Positions 1-11,500 of a DNA stretch of 64,000 nt are shown in pieces. Position 1 is the first letter of the stretch. Each line of letters starts with the position of its first letter. Location of the stretch: positions 8,235,562-8,299,561 of the forward strand of contig JARUPZ010000020.1 of NCBI GenBank assembly GCA_031213475.1. The letters run 5' to 3'. The position numbers and the translations under genes are program-made. The notes under the pieces were generated by a model. That model saw only the letters and a program-made list of their open reading frames with translations. It did no database searches and had not been told where the DNA came from. The stretch comes from Nereocystis luetkeana (taxonomy: Eukaryota > Sar > Phaeophyceae > Laminariales > Laminariaceae).

Positions 1-71
1 CGCCTTCTTTTTGTCCGACTCTTCGTACCGGCAGTCGGCGCGTGAGTGCGAGGAGGGCTGGTGGCAGCCTA

Positions 72-455
72 CGTAGTCACAGGGCACGCGCTATGTGCAG
101 CTGCATCCTGTACCAAACTTTGTGCAGGGCGCCAGCGCATCCTGCACCAAACTTTGTGCAGGGCGTGCGTCGTCATTTTCAACCCCGCACGTGGACCCAG
201 ACCAGCCCAACCCCAGGCCTGACCCTAACCCTAACCCTAACCCCAACCCTAGCCCTAACCCGAACCCTGAACCCAACCTTTTGGGGGGGGCTCGAGGTCG
301 GAAGCAGGGGCAGTCACGCGGCTCCGCCTGTTTTGGTGGTGTTTTTTTTTTAGAGACGGGCTTCCGAAAGACCCGCCTTGACCAATACGACCCGCATCCT
401 GCACAAAGTTTTGTGGAGGATGCTGCTGCACATAGCTCGAGTCGTAGTCACAGGG
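72..455 (+). mobile_element. T1 inverted-repeat element with internal telomere-like array
   Basis: Seen: imperfect terminal inverted repeats, gctatgtgcagctgcatcc at the left and its near complement ending ctgctgcacatagc at the right. A 13-base direct repeat cgtagtcacaggg lies just outside both ends (72-84 and 443-455) and is a candidate target duplication. The interior (about 221-270) holds CCCTAA-like units drifting into CCCGAA and CCCTGA. A second copy in the opposite orientation lies at 59806-60137. No coding capacity is recognisable, so this is probably a non-autonomous DNA transposon. The family is unknown to me. Confidence 0.65.
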
Positions 456-540
456 GCTGCCCACAGACCGGCGACCAGGGGATTCGTTTGAGGTCGATGG
501 CGCCTTGCGCTTCTGACCGTTTCTGTCGCCCCCGCAAATG

Positions 541-1313
541 GCCCGAACCCGCCCGGGAGCAAAGGATCCTTTGGAGAAGGACCCGCACTTTCACAATTTT
601 CATCGGCTCTCTCCTCTAGGCGAGACGCGAGGCAGACTTGTGGAGGCACCTCCTTGCCACACTTCACGAAAGAAAACTTTGCACTTCAAAGCCAACCCCG
701 TCCAAGGCGAAGACAAGGCCGACACCACCAACTGAGGCACCTTCCATAATGGCGTCGAAGACCACTGAACTCTAAAGAACAAAACAAAAAAACATAAAAA
801 AAAAATCAGAATGGGAAAGAAGACAAGCAGCAAATCGTACTGCTGCAGCGGCAGCTTCGGGTAGCTCCGTCAAGCGACGCTCACGACGACAGCTAGCTGT
901 ATCTTCCGACCAGGGAGTGGCGGAGCCGGAAGGCGCCCCCTGGTCGGAAGATATAGCTGTCGTCGTGGGCACCGCTTGACGGGGCTAGCCGAAGCTTCCG
1001 CTGCAGCGTACGATTTGCTGATTTTCTTATTTCCCATTCTGATTTCTTTTTCGTTTCTTGTTTTTTGAGTTCAGCCGTCGTCGACGCCAATATAGAGGGT
1101 GCCTCCGTTGGTGGTGTCTCGGCTTTGTCTTCGTCTCGGGCGAGGTTGGCCGAGGCCTTGACGTGCAAGGTTCCTTTCGTGAAATGTGGCAAGGAGATTC
1201 CTCCACAAGCCTCCCTCGCGTCTCGCAGGGATAGAGGTTATTTGGGTATAGAAATTGTGAGAGTGCGGGCCCTTCTCCGAAGGATCCTTCTTTGCTCCCC
1301 GGCGCGTTCGGGC
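541..1313. repeat. Large imperfect palindrome (foldback)
   Basis: The left arm starting gcccgaacccgcccggg at 541 is matched by the right arm ending cgcgttcgggc at 1313. Pairing continues inward to atcttccgaccaggg (901-915) and ccctggtcggaagat (938-952), leaving a loop of about 22 bases. Arms are about 375 bp and diverged, so the structure is not a recent assembly artefact. The outermost arm sequence (ggagcaaagg, aaggatcc) behaves like a long terminal inverted repeat. It is probably a foldback-type transposon copy. No protein is recognisable. Confidence 0.8.
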
Positions 1314-2453
1314 TTCATGGCCCGAGCGTCAACCATTAAGTAGGTCCATCAGTGATGGCGGGTCTCATAGACCGGACGCTGATTAACGTAGTTCATGGTT
1401 GTCATTTGTTATCGGAGATTGACGGTATCCACGTACCCTGTCCTCCACATCGCCCCCCCCATCAATGCGCCTCAAGTCCATCTTTGGTAAAAAGGATGAA
1501 ATTGACTTTGGGGCGAGCAGTTTCGCTAGTCATAGACAGTCAGGGGAGGGCATCTAGGTACAGAACATCAGCAGTGAGGAAGAAGACGATACGTCCCCCT
1601 GTCAAGACTCCACCTACCACTAGCATTCCCTCTTGAATGCTCGCCCCAAGACTAATCCCACCCGAGTTCGGGCGACCTGCCGTGTGTGCATCTGTCTGAT
1701 GCGCGTTCGTCTGCGCACCATCATCCACCCATCCAACAAGCGAAAGGCACTTACTTCTCGCACAACAGAGTACACGTGTTTCGTTCCAGAACGAGATTGA
1801 ATCAAGTCTAAGCGAGCAGAAACGCGCACCTGCTACTACCTGCCTACCCTCGACCTACCTACACGAGTAGAGAGGGGGCTGCTCGCATCACAAAGCCTAC
1901 GGTCCAAGACCCAAAAACATGTCGTTGGCTAACTAATGTGGTATTACTCCCTCGACGACCCCCCGCCCCGCCCTCCCCCTCCTGCCCCTCCCAACCAAAA
2001 CAAAAGCACGCGCGCTACGTACTACTACACAGCACGGAACTCACAAAGAAGGAAGACTCCTTCAAGTCTCGGCGCGCACCCGACATGCGAGCCATCCCAA
2101 ATGGTTCACGACTTCAATTCCCATGGGTGACACCAGACTTCTCCGCCAAACTACATTAGTACAACTCCCGCCGACCCTCTCTCCCCCTCCCCTCTTCCCC
2201 CTCCCCTATAAAAATAAAGCGCTCCCAAGTTCTACGACAGATTCCAGAGCAGGACGTTGCTGCACTACTGTACAGCAAAAAACAAATAACAGCCTAACGA
2301 AGAATACTTCCAAGTCTCCGCCCGTACGCACTCCTCGAGCCACCCGGAACGGCCCACACCTTTGTTTCCCATGGGTGACAGCAGGCTCTCCGCCAAACTG
2401 CTATAATTCCCCTTGACGATCCCCCCTCCTTACCCTAGTCCCAACCCCTCTGA
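1314..2453. other. Non-coding, C-rich, with degenerate direct repeats
   Basis: No gene is supported. Two successive stretches of about 230-250 bp (about 1934-2160 and 2161-2415) share the same order of motifs: C-rich tract, tccaagtctc-like segment, then cccatgggtgac followed by ctccgccaaactac/gc. A third partial copy (cccatgggtggcggcagg) is at about 3566-3672. Origin unknown. Confidence 0.5.
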
Positions 2454-2603
2454 TGCTCCGTCTCGAAAGGGACGCGAGGTCAATAGCCAAACGACTTAGG
2501 CAAGCAACAAATGGGTACGCCCCCCCCCCCGCTCCGTCTCGAAGGGGATGCGTGGTCAACGGTCAAGTGACCGGGGCAAGCAACAAACAAGTGTCCCCCC
2601 CCC
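2454..2603 (+). mobile_element. Two tandem LINE 3' ends, each with a poly-C tail
   Basis: Two successive copies, starting gctccgtctcgaa at about 2454 and 2531, match the last codons of the LINE ORF seen at 9586-9660 (minus) and 29390-29450 (plus). Each runs past the stop region into a C homopolymer. They are followed immediately by repeat A. They are heavily 5' truncated and non-coding. Confidence 0.6.
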
Positions 2604-3155
2604 CCTATTTTATATAGGCTGGGTTGGCGTCGGTTGACAACGACACTGTCTGTGAAACATGCCGCTCACTAAGTGAGCTAGACAACCAGGGTACTTTTTT
2701 CTTTTTCTTTCTGGCGGTCGCCCACAGCTGGTTGTGGAGTTAGATCATTTTTGTGCGAGGTAAAGAACCTCTACTCCGCACAAGGGAATTGATCGTATCA
2801 CGTAGTGTTCAAGGTAAGGCACCCAAGAGGTAGTTGCATACAGTAGTACTCCCATTGCTGTCTCTGGAATTTCCTACACCGGAAATTAAATTAACTCATT
2901 GAAACTGTCATCCATATGCAAGTCCGCCTCACAAGCGGTTCTTGGTAGGATGCACTCACCCTTCATGCGACTCGCCAGACACCTCACGGCGCTTCGCGCT
3001 TGGTGCAAGCAATCTCTGTCTGGTCGGTGAAAACCCGACATGCTCCGTCCCGGCATTGTAGGGATGCGAGGGTCTATGGTCATACGACTACAGCCATGCA
3101 TGAGATCGAGTACACCTCTCCTATCGAGTGCACCCCCCCTCCCCCCCCCCCCACC
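2604..3155 (+). mobile_element. Repeat A, near full-length copy
   Basis: Begins tattttatataggctggg and ends in a poly-C tract after tcgagtgcacc. Near-complete relatives are at 29468-30010 (plus) and 52803-53340 (minus). There is no ORF of note. The C-homopolymer end, variable 5' truncation of other copies and adjacency to LINE ends suggest a retroposed element using the LINE machinery. Confidence 0.65.
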
Positions 3156-3330
3156 TCCCTTCATGCCACTCGCCCAACACCTCAAAGCGCTTCGCGCCTG
3201 GTGTAAGCACTGTCTGCCTGGTCGGTGAACACCGGACATTCTCCGTCCCGGCAACATAGGGATGCGAGAGTCTATGGTCGTACGACTACGGCCATGCATG
3301 ACGTGAGTACCCCCTCCCGCCCCCCCCACC
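3156..3330 (+). mobile_element. Repeat A, 5'-truncated copy
   Basis: Repeats the 3' third of repeat A (cacctcaaagcgcttcgcgcc to catgcatgacgtgagtacc) directly after the poly-C end of the preceding copy, and again ends in a C-rich run. The unit order LINE end, LINE end, A, A is a poly-C-joined chain. Confidence 0.6.
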
Positions 3331-3782
3331 CTCCACCTCTCCCCAAAAAAGAAGCTCTACTACAGCCAATCCTACAGCAAATACATTTTAGCATCAGTAG
3401 CTATCGTTAGCAACTCATGATCTGCAGGATAATTGTAACTGTCGTGAACTCGTACTCGCCGGTGGACGTACGCTCCGGGAAACTCGCTAAAGGGATCCCT
3501 GTTTTTGGGGCGTCGTCAATACAAAAAGAAACGCATTTCGCTCGTGAATTACTAATTTTACGAAGAACGAAATATGTTTCCTTCAAGCCTCGGCCTGGAC
3601 CCTTTCCGCCAGCCATGCCGAAAGGTCGACGACTTTTTTTCCCATGGGTGGCGGCAGGTTCTCCGGCTTAACGATGGAGCCCAGTGTCTTGCCCACCTCA
3701 GTGTCGTCGGTGCCGTGGATAACCCGGACTCTTTTCTTGACCCTCCTGTGCAGCATGGGGAATCGATGCACGTGCGGGGGGA

Positions 3783-4065
3783 CGCGGTGGGGGAGGGGGG
3801 GGGAGGGGATGTGTTCCTTGTCATGCATGGTAGTAGTCGTACGACCATAGACTATCACATCACTTCGTACAATACCGGAAAAGAGCACCTCGGGTTTTCA
3901 CCGACCGGGAAGGCATTGTTTGCACCAATCGCGAAGTGCCGCGAGGTGTTCGGCGAGTCGTATGAAGAGTGAGCTGCATCTTACTACTGCTGTAAGACCC
4001 GCTTGTGACCCTTCTTTCTGGCGTACCCTGGTAGGTATGATAGCGTCAAACTTATCGATTAGATT
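3783..4065 (-). mobile_element. Repeat A copy carrying a TA-CTGCTG-TA insertion
   Basis: Reverse-orientation A copy starting with its G-rich (poly-C on minus) end. At 3985-3994 it reads TACTGCTGTA where sister copies read only ...ctactaag..., an 8-base gain equal to CTGCTG plus TA. The inner end is diverged after about 4010. Confidence 0.55.
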
Positions 4066-4249
4066 TCGGGTGTGTGGGGTGCGCCCAGTGGAGGGGTGGG
4101 GGGGGGGGGGTTGCACGTGTCTGTTCTTTCTTCGCGTGGGCCCTTTGGAAACCCCGGGAGAGGTACCAGATACGCGATAAAGGTTGTTATTGCCATCATC
4201 ATCCTTCTACGAGAAAAATGAGCACGCAGCAGTATATATATGAATGTAT

Positions 4250-4460
4250 ATGCGTGTGTTTTTCACATTAAATCGTTATTTCTACCCGTCGACATCCAGC
4301 ATACCCAGATGTCCACGCCGATTCTTCATCCTAGAGAGATACAAGATCGGTGGCCACAAAAGCATGGCACACAGAGACTGCGCTGCAATAACGCAGTGAG
4401 CAGAGTAGGCAATGCAATGCCATGTCATTGTACTGGGTGCGGCAGGGACGACATACGTAC
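4250..4460 (+). mobile_element. M5 element
   Basis: About 210 bp starting tgtgtttttcacattaa and ending near gacgacatacg. Colinear with the M5 copy at 52235-52454, whose ends and 8-bp duplication are clear. No coding capacity. Fragments of the family lie at 5225-5320, 55360-55465 and 55620-55735. Confidence 0.55.
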
Positions 4461-5570
4461 ATGCTAGCAATCCAGACGCGTTGAAAGAGATAAAAAAACG
4501 AAAGAAAACAAGGAAATGCAGGTACGAGTACGTAGCATCATGCCGCGCCCGTGTCGTACGACCCCCTTGCATTTTAGTTCGGGAACAAAACTTGTAGCGC
4601 TCTGAGTCGGCAGGTGCCGTCAGCAAACTAGCTCGCTTTAATCGGCAAGTTGGCACCCGGAGCGAGCTGATATGGCCAGTTTGTCGACTTGTCGACTCAA
4701 GCCTTCAAGTCTGTCCTCTGCGACCGAGGGTGGGGACGCGCAAAAAAAAAAAAAAAAAATGTATCCCGCATTCAATTATCCTTCCTGCAACTCCGGAAAC
4801 CCAGTAGGTCGGATAGTTGGCACCCCCGGGAGACGGCTAACGAAGAAACCGATTGATAACTAGTCGGTGACTTAAGTCGCGCCGACTCACAGCTCTGCAA
4901 AGTTATCATCCTCCAACCAAGCAGTGGCCGATGCCGTAGTCGCCACTTTGATGGTCGCTATCACTAGTTCCCGCTCCGAAATCTGAAGGCTCATGATATA
5001 CAATAACCTACGCATCCCGTGGAAAAGCGGAATCGAATTATAACACCCGGTTTGCACCTACTCGTACGACCTTTGAGTGAAGTTACGATCTCACAGCTTT
5101 CGTTTTCTTTTTCTTTTTTCCTCCATAAACATATACTGGTATTGTATACCTGTAGCCCCTTAAGAACTGCACCCGCGTTTTTTTTGGGAGGGGGTGGGAA
5201 TTTACTTGGAACTAGTGTGGAATATTGGTTTTAATCTAACACGTTATTTCTACCCAGTGACATCCAGCACACCCAGTGCGCCTGGCGATTCTTCACCCAT
5301 AGTCTAGAAATAATCCAGGCATACTACCAGTAGGAAACACGCGCAATAATTAGCAAAACGGGGAGATTTTCTTGGATGAACTCACTTGTGCAGGAAAGGG
5401 CTGAGGATCGCCCACCCCACCCGGAAGAAGGACGGCGGGTAGCAGTAGTTTATCGAACCGATCCGCACGGGGAGCGCACCCTGGATTGTTTCCATCATCA
5501 CCCTGTTGCACCTCGGGTCGATCTGCTCTATTTAATAGGACGACACAAGCGACACCGGACGGACTTAGCC
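4461..5570. other. Intergenic; only an M5 fragment recognisable
   Basis: No exon or RNA gene is visible. A partial M5 copy (cgttatttctacccagtgacatcc) sits at about 5225-5320. A poly-A run is at 4742-4759. The segment 4915-4951 resembles 13090-13128 and is an unassigned dispersed repeat. Confidence 0.4.
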
Positions 5571-8500
5571 TCAGCCACTACTCAATAATATCGTAAAGCG
5601 CTTTGGTCGAACAACGGAGAGGGTACCAAATATAAATTTGACCACTAGGTTTTCGGAACACGATCCACCAGATGATAAGACATGAACAGCCTGTTTCGGC
5701 AGTGGCAAAACCTTCCCGTCGCGGAAGAATCCAATCGATAAGCACATGCAAGAGGAGAGCGCAATCGGTACGCTCATGCAAGTGGGTGGCTCCATCACGA
5801 GGACGAGTAGCTCGAGCCCAGGGTTGACAAAAGGAAGGTAGGGGTAGAAGCGGAGGACCAGGCCTCAAAGTGAGCGTGAGGGGCTATTTCGCCCATTCAC
5901 CCCGGGCACTCCGTACTGGAAGTCCAGACGCTCTTTTTAAGCAAACCCTTCAGGAAAACGTCAATTCCGCCGCAAAACTCCGTTCGTAGATGAATTGCAG
6001 TTACACAAACCACGGAAACATACTTATCAGGCTACTGCAGTATGGTATACATGAGCAAAATCCAACAGAAATCAAGCGCTCAAGAACGCTTCGCATCCCT
6101 GTGTCGAACCGAAGCGCGCAACCAGAAAAAATAGATTAAAAAATCGGAGGCCCACGCAATCTATTTATTATACGATGGTAGCGATTAAGCATACCTGGTT
6201 CGACAAAGGCGGTCTTATTATCCGTCCTTTATCCCTGTTGGGACCTCCGAGGGGGAAAATTGAACGACAAAAGTGACGACTCTCCCGGGTGGCTATCCCC
6301 ACCGCACCTTCCCCCCTCGGGGTCAGGTCGGGTCAACGTGCCCAATCGCCAGTGGTAACAGCGGCCTGCTCTGCCGTTGCAACGGGAGCCATCTATGGGT
6401 TAAATTGACGCACGACACGAAAATCTGAACGCGGAAGTGTGGTGAGCTTAACCTTTATTTTAACCAGTCCGCTAGAGGATAACAAAAAAAAAAAAAAACG
6501 AAAAAAGGCGGATATATCAACGGCCACTACGTGGCCGGGGGGTGATACAATGGTTGGTGTCCGAGTCACGATGGTTGAATGCAAGGAGTCGCGCGGTACG
6601 GGCGCAGCATCATCCTAACCCGTACTGCCGGGGCTCCAGCTGCTCGTGGGCGGTTGACAACATCCGTTGGATTGGTAGCTATCTCGGGGTCCCAATTAGG
6701 CGAACACAGGAGGCGTGTTTGATTAAGGGATAGGGTATCTGTGCCTCGCGCGTGTCCTAAACCTCGTGGCAATACAGGAACCCGGCTTTAAAATGGCCAC
6801 CCCCTGGGCCTACGAGTAGGAGTACGAGCGGCCCACGTTCCCTCTCGTGGCTGGTGCTGTGCTCGTCGCCTGTGTTTCATTTTTTTCTCGAACCTCAATC
6901 GGGTTAGTGGCCACCCTTCCAAAGGACAAGAACCAAATAGCCAAGTGTACTTGGTGACCGTAGTAGTCATGGTCTGTAACATCGTCGCCTCGAGAGGTTA
7001 TATGTCACTACGCAGCACTCGAGTCACCCCACGGTAGGGGTTGCACTTTTCGGGCCGAAGGTTTCTGACCAATTGAGTTCCTCAAGTGAGGAACTACCAG
7101 TTAGGATGAAAAGTTAACTCGTCTATTCGTTTTAGGACTAGCGCATACAAGTGCCGGTCGGGTGGCACGCACGGATTTCTTTCCAAGTGTTGTATCGGGT
7201 GAGATATTGAGCTCCTAACGTGAGGGGCTCAAGAACTTCTGGTGCACCCCTACTGTGGGATGGCTCACTTGTAGAGAAGGACCACGGGGGATTCGGACAC
7301 CAGACCCAGAAAACCCAATGGTCAACAAGATGAGATAACAGCCAGCGCCATGGGGGGATTCGAGCCCCATCTGGGCGTTTGACACTTATCCAAAATATCC
7401 ATTGAGCTATCTGTCAGCGATGACTGTCAGCTCAGTGGACATGGTGGAGATATCACGCAACGAAAAACAACAACTTCGAAGCTGCAGAAGTTATAAAAAT
7501 TATGTGTCAAGGTCGTTTGTCTTCACGCCGTGCATGCAGCGGTAGAAAAGGGTTTCACAAGCAGTGTCGAAAACAAATGTTAGACGGCGTACCAAAACAA
7601 CAACATGCGTCTCGCAGAGTACAGATGTCTCGCGCCTATATTAAGGTTCTGCAAGTCTCCCTCCCGATCAGCTAAAGGGGCGATTGGCGTCGCATCAAGG
7701 GGAGCGTACTCACTCTCAAATCATGGCCGTAGTCGTGTGGCCACAGACGTTCGCATCACTGCGATGCCGGGACGGAGCACGTCGAAATTTCACCGACCAG
7801 ACAGGCATTTGCTTGCCCCAAGCGTGCGGGATGTTCGGCGAGCCGCATGAAAGGTGAGCTACATCCTGCTAAGCACCGCTTGTCAGGCGGAAATCGGCAC
7901 CTTGAGCGTACTTTCTAGTATAAGGATGGCAGTATCGACGCTACTCGATAGGGGGATATGTCAAAGCTGGACGAATTATGCGTTGTAGGAGATACAGGGA
8001 GCGTAAAACCCAACCGAAAAAAAAACGAACCAGTTCAAGTTTTCGGTCAAGTTCTAGTCGTGCAGTTCATAAAAATAAATCAGGAATCTGTCTCTCCTGA
8101 AATACCTAGGTCATGTAACGGAGATCTGATCTGTTCGATGCATTGAAAAAGTTGACCGTTTTGAGGCCTGTCGAGAATTACACTCCACGTCTCAGCTTGT
8201 CAATAAACGCCAGCGCCTTACTGTTTCGTGAGAGGTACCTGTGAAAGCTTGACCGTCTTGAGGCTTGTCAAGAAACATACCCCCCTCCTCTGGGTTTCCA
8301 CGTCTTCCAGCGCGGCCAGCAGCACGTACCATACCGCGAGGACCCTGAGCTTGTCATCCAAACTCCTGGTGGCGTTTGCGGCGTTCACCAAAACCACCTG
8401 CGAATCACCAAAAACAAAAAATCACACACATCCGACAGATCAGATCCCTATTCGATTATCTGGTTCCTTCGCGGCAGACATCTCCCTGATTGATATGATC

Positions 8501-11500
8501 TGCACGGTTTAGATACATGGTACTATTTTTCCGGGTGGAATCTGTATGACACGGTTTTTGCGCACATGTTCCCCCGGGGAGGATCTGTATGATACATATA
8601 TTTCACTAGACCTCGTAACGGCAAACATAGTATATATTCTATTTAATAAATGATTTGTAGATGATCTAGATCGTGGCCTGTCCTATGTGTGAAACGTTTT
8701 CTGCCTATAGTATTAACACTTTGAAGGCAAACCGCAGTCCCGTTTGGGGGCAAATTACTTAGAATTTGACTGGTTTGTCCCCAAAGCGGGACTGCAGTCC
8801 AAAAAGGGTCAATAGGCCTGTGAAATCGAGGTCGATTCGTCCGATTCAATAGGGGACCGATGCAATCGGAAACGAAAAAGGAAAATCGAGTCGGCACACT
8901 TTGCCGATACATTCGGACCAACGTGCTTTCACCGGCCGCATTGGCCGAAAAACAAAACAACAGTTTTTCTCAATAGCCCCTGTACCGCAGCAAAAACGAG
9001 TCCAGTCAAATTCCTAGTACGTTGTCCCGCAAGCGTGGGTGCGACTCTGAAAGAAAAAAAAACAGTATAAGAGACAGACAGTAATGGGAACGAGGAGAAA
9101 GAGGCTCGACCCCCTTGCGGCGCCTGTCACATCACCGTCACGACGAACCTGCCGGCCCTCGAAGTCCTTGCTTCCGGTGACGATCTGGATGAAGTCCAGC
9201 TGGAGTCCCATGCAGGCGTCTTGGGCCTTGATGGGCAGAGCGGCCTTGTCCTCTCCGCAAAGTCTAACCTTCACCTGGCCATGGCAGTGGCAAGTAGTTA
9301 TTATCAAGGATGTGTCATAAGGATTACCCTGGGCTGGGTAATCGATCGATTTTTTACCCCTAAAATAGCTCAGTAGGTAGCACCCTCACATTTGACGTCG
9401 TCGAGGACACGGGCTTGAATCTCACTTCGAACGTTTCTTTTGTAGAAATGCTTGAGCGTGCGTCCCTAAATGCACATCTCTCTGGTTCCCCAGGTATTGA
9501 AACGACATGGGTAGGTCAGCGTACGGCCGTATACGGCGCCGCAAAAATCCCGGCGCTTAGAGGGGGGGGGGGGGGGGGGTCGTACTCATTTGCTGCTTGC
9601 CTTAGTCATTTGACCATTGACCACGCATCCCTTTCGAGACGGAGCACCGTTCCTACTCCTAATAGAGCCACCTCCAACAATTGGGCGCTCATTACGTTGT
9701 TTCCATGTATTACATATGATTTTTTTGCTGATCTTATCCCCTTCCTGTTTGGCCGCCTTTGGCCACCATCTATCTCCTAGGATAGCGATTGTTTTCTCGC
9801 TACTATCTAGTGTGTCAAACTTCTCCATGTCACACTCGTCTATTTCCGTCATCTCCTCTTGTAACACATCCCGTTCCTCCTTGTATATTTCACATTCTCC
9901 TACTATGTGAGTTCTACTCTCTATCGCTTTGCCACACGGGCACATCTGTGCATCTATTTCCTCCTCCTCCCGGCTACTGGTATACCTCTTTCTTCTTTCT
10001 GGCAGGTCCAGGTCACCTACACGAAAGCGCAGTTTCAGCGTTTTCGCAAAGTCCATTGGACCGTGCAGATACGTTTTCATTCCTATTCCTTCCCTCAATC
10101 CCCCGTCAATCTCTAGGTGTTTTTCCGATTCCACCTTGTTTCGTAGCGCCAGCCTTTCCCTTCTTTCTATCCTTTCTTCTACTTCTGCCTTGTACTTCCC
10201 AAACTTTCCGGCGAACATCGCCTCTCCTTGGTTTCCCCCTATCTCCTTCCATACTTTTTCAAGTACGCTATCCCACCTTATTCCAGCTCGCCCTTTTGTT
10301 ACTTTCTCCCATACCGCTCTATCAACTATGGCCGGCATCCCCTTTTTTGGCATGTTCCTTACTTTATATTACCATTTCAACTTTCTCATATCCCTGTTTG
10401 TCTTGAGTGGGTGCATTCCCAGTTCTGCTCTTAATACTGTATTACTAGTCGTACTTGCTCATCTTAGGATTTTTTAGCTGCTGTCATCTGTACTGTTTCC
10501 AACTGTTTTACGAGTTTCGCATTCCCTTCCCATACTTCTCCTGCATATTCTAGCTTTGGTACTATCACAGTCATCAGGATGCATATCTTAATCCTGGTGT
10601 CAAAGGTGCGAGTCTGTTAGGATCGCATCCATCTTGCCTATGTGTGTGCTTTACCCTTTCCTATTCCTTTTGCTATATGTGTATCCCAATAGCAGTATTT
10701 TGACATCTCTACGCCAAGGTACGTATACTGGTTTACGATCGGCAATTCATCTTCTCCCCACTTCCAACTGAAATTTATCGGGTTCACCTTATCTTCGTTA
10801 CAACTACTGCGCATTTCTTGACGTTCGCCGTCACCCTCCATTTCCTAGTGTATTCTAGCGCCTTCTCTATTTGTTTCTGTAATCCTTAGGGTGTTTCTGA
10901 TATCCCCACGAAGTCATCCGCAAACATCAATCCCGACACTGTATCTTCCCCTACCGTGACTCTCTGCCTTCCTGCTTCGACTGCTACTATCAGGTCGTTA
11001 ATATATATCTTGAATAGGTTGGGTGACAACGTACACCCTTGTACAACTCCTTGAAAAATATCATCATACTTCGGTATTTCCCCGTCCAGCATCACAGCAC
11101 TTCTCGCACATTCCGTCATCTTTTTCATAGTTCCATTCTCCACATCTTTCCTCTGATTCCTATTTCCCATAGTTTTTTCCCACAATCAATTTCTCCATAC
11201 TGTGTCGTAGGCCTTCTGTACATCTAGAAAGAAACAGTACGTTGGTAGTCCCGCGTCTTTCCCACCTGGGATTATCTTACCTAAGGTGTACACATGGTCT
11301 ACGCAGCTACGGTTTGGCCTAAACCCTGCTTGCCCTTCGCTTATGTTGTCTTCTTTCTCCAGCATCGTTCCCATTCTATCGTTCAAAATTTGACAAAATG
11401 TTTTGCCTACTGTGCTTAGTGGCGTTATCCCTTCATAGTTCAAAGGGTTAAGGATTATCCTGGGCTGGGTAATCGATCGATATTTTACCCCTATAGCTCA

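Larger units (their letters stand above)
5811..8280. other. Intron 4 of the minus-strand CRAL-TRIO gene
   Basis: 2470 bp. It contains a tRNA-like segment (about 7340-7422) and a fragment of repeat A (about 7705-7895). I see no other exon. The rest is unremarkable, including a purine-rich A run at about 6483-6498. Confidence 0.6.

Noticed and set aside
221-270. Chromosome end (telomere)
   Set aside because: The array is short, degenerate, inside an inverted-repeat element, and present again at 60 kb.
7340-7422. Functional tRNA gene
   Set aside because: A- and B-box-like segments exist but acceptor and D stems cannot be formed.
9789-10477. Plus-strand frames of 182-205 codons
   Set aside because: Antisense shadows of the LINE ORF; the minus strand carries the RT and zinc-knuckle motifs.
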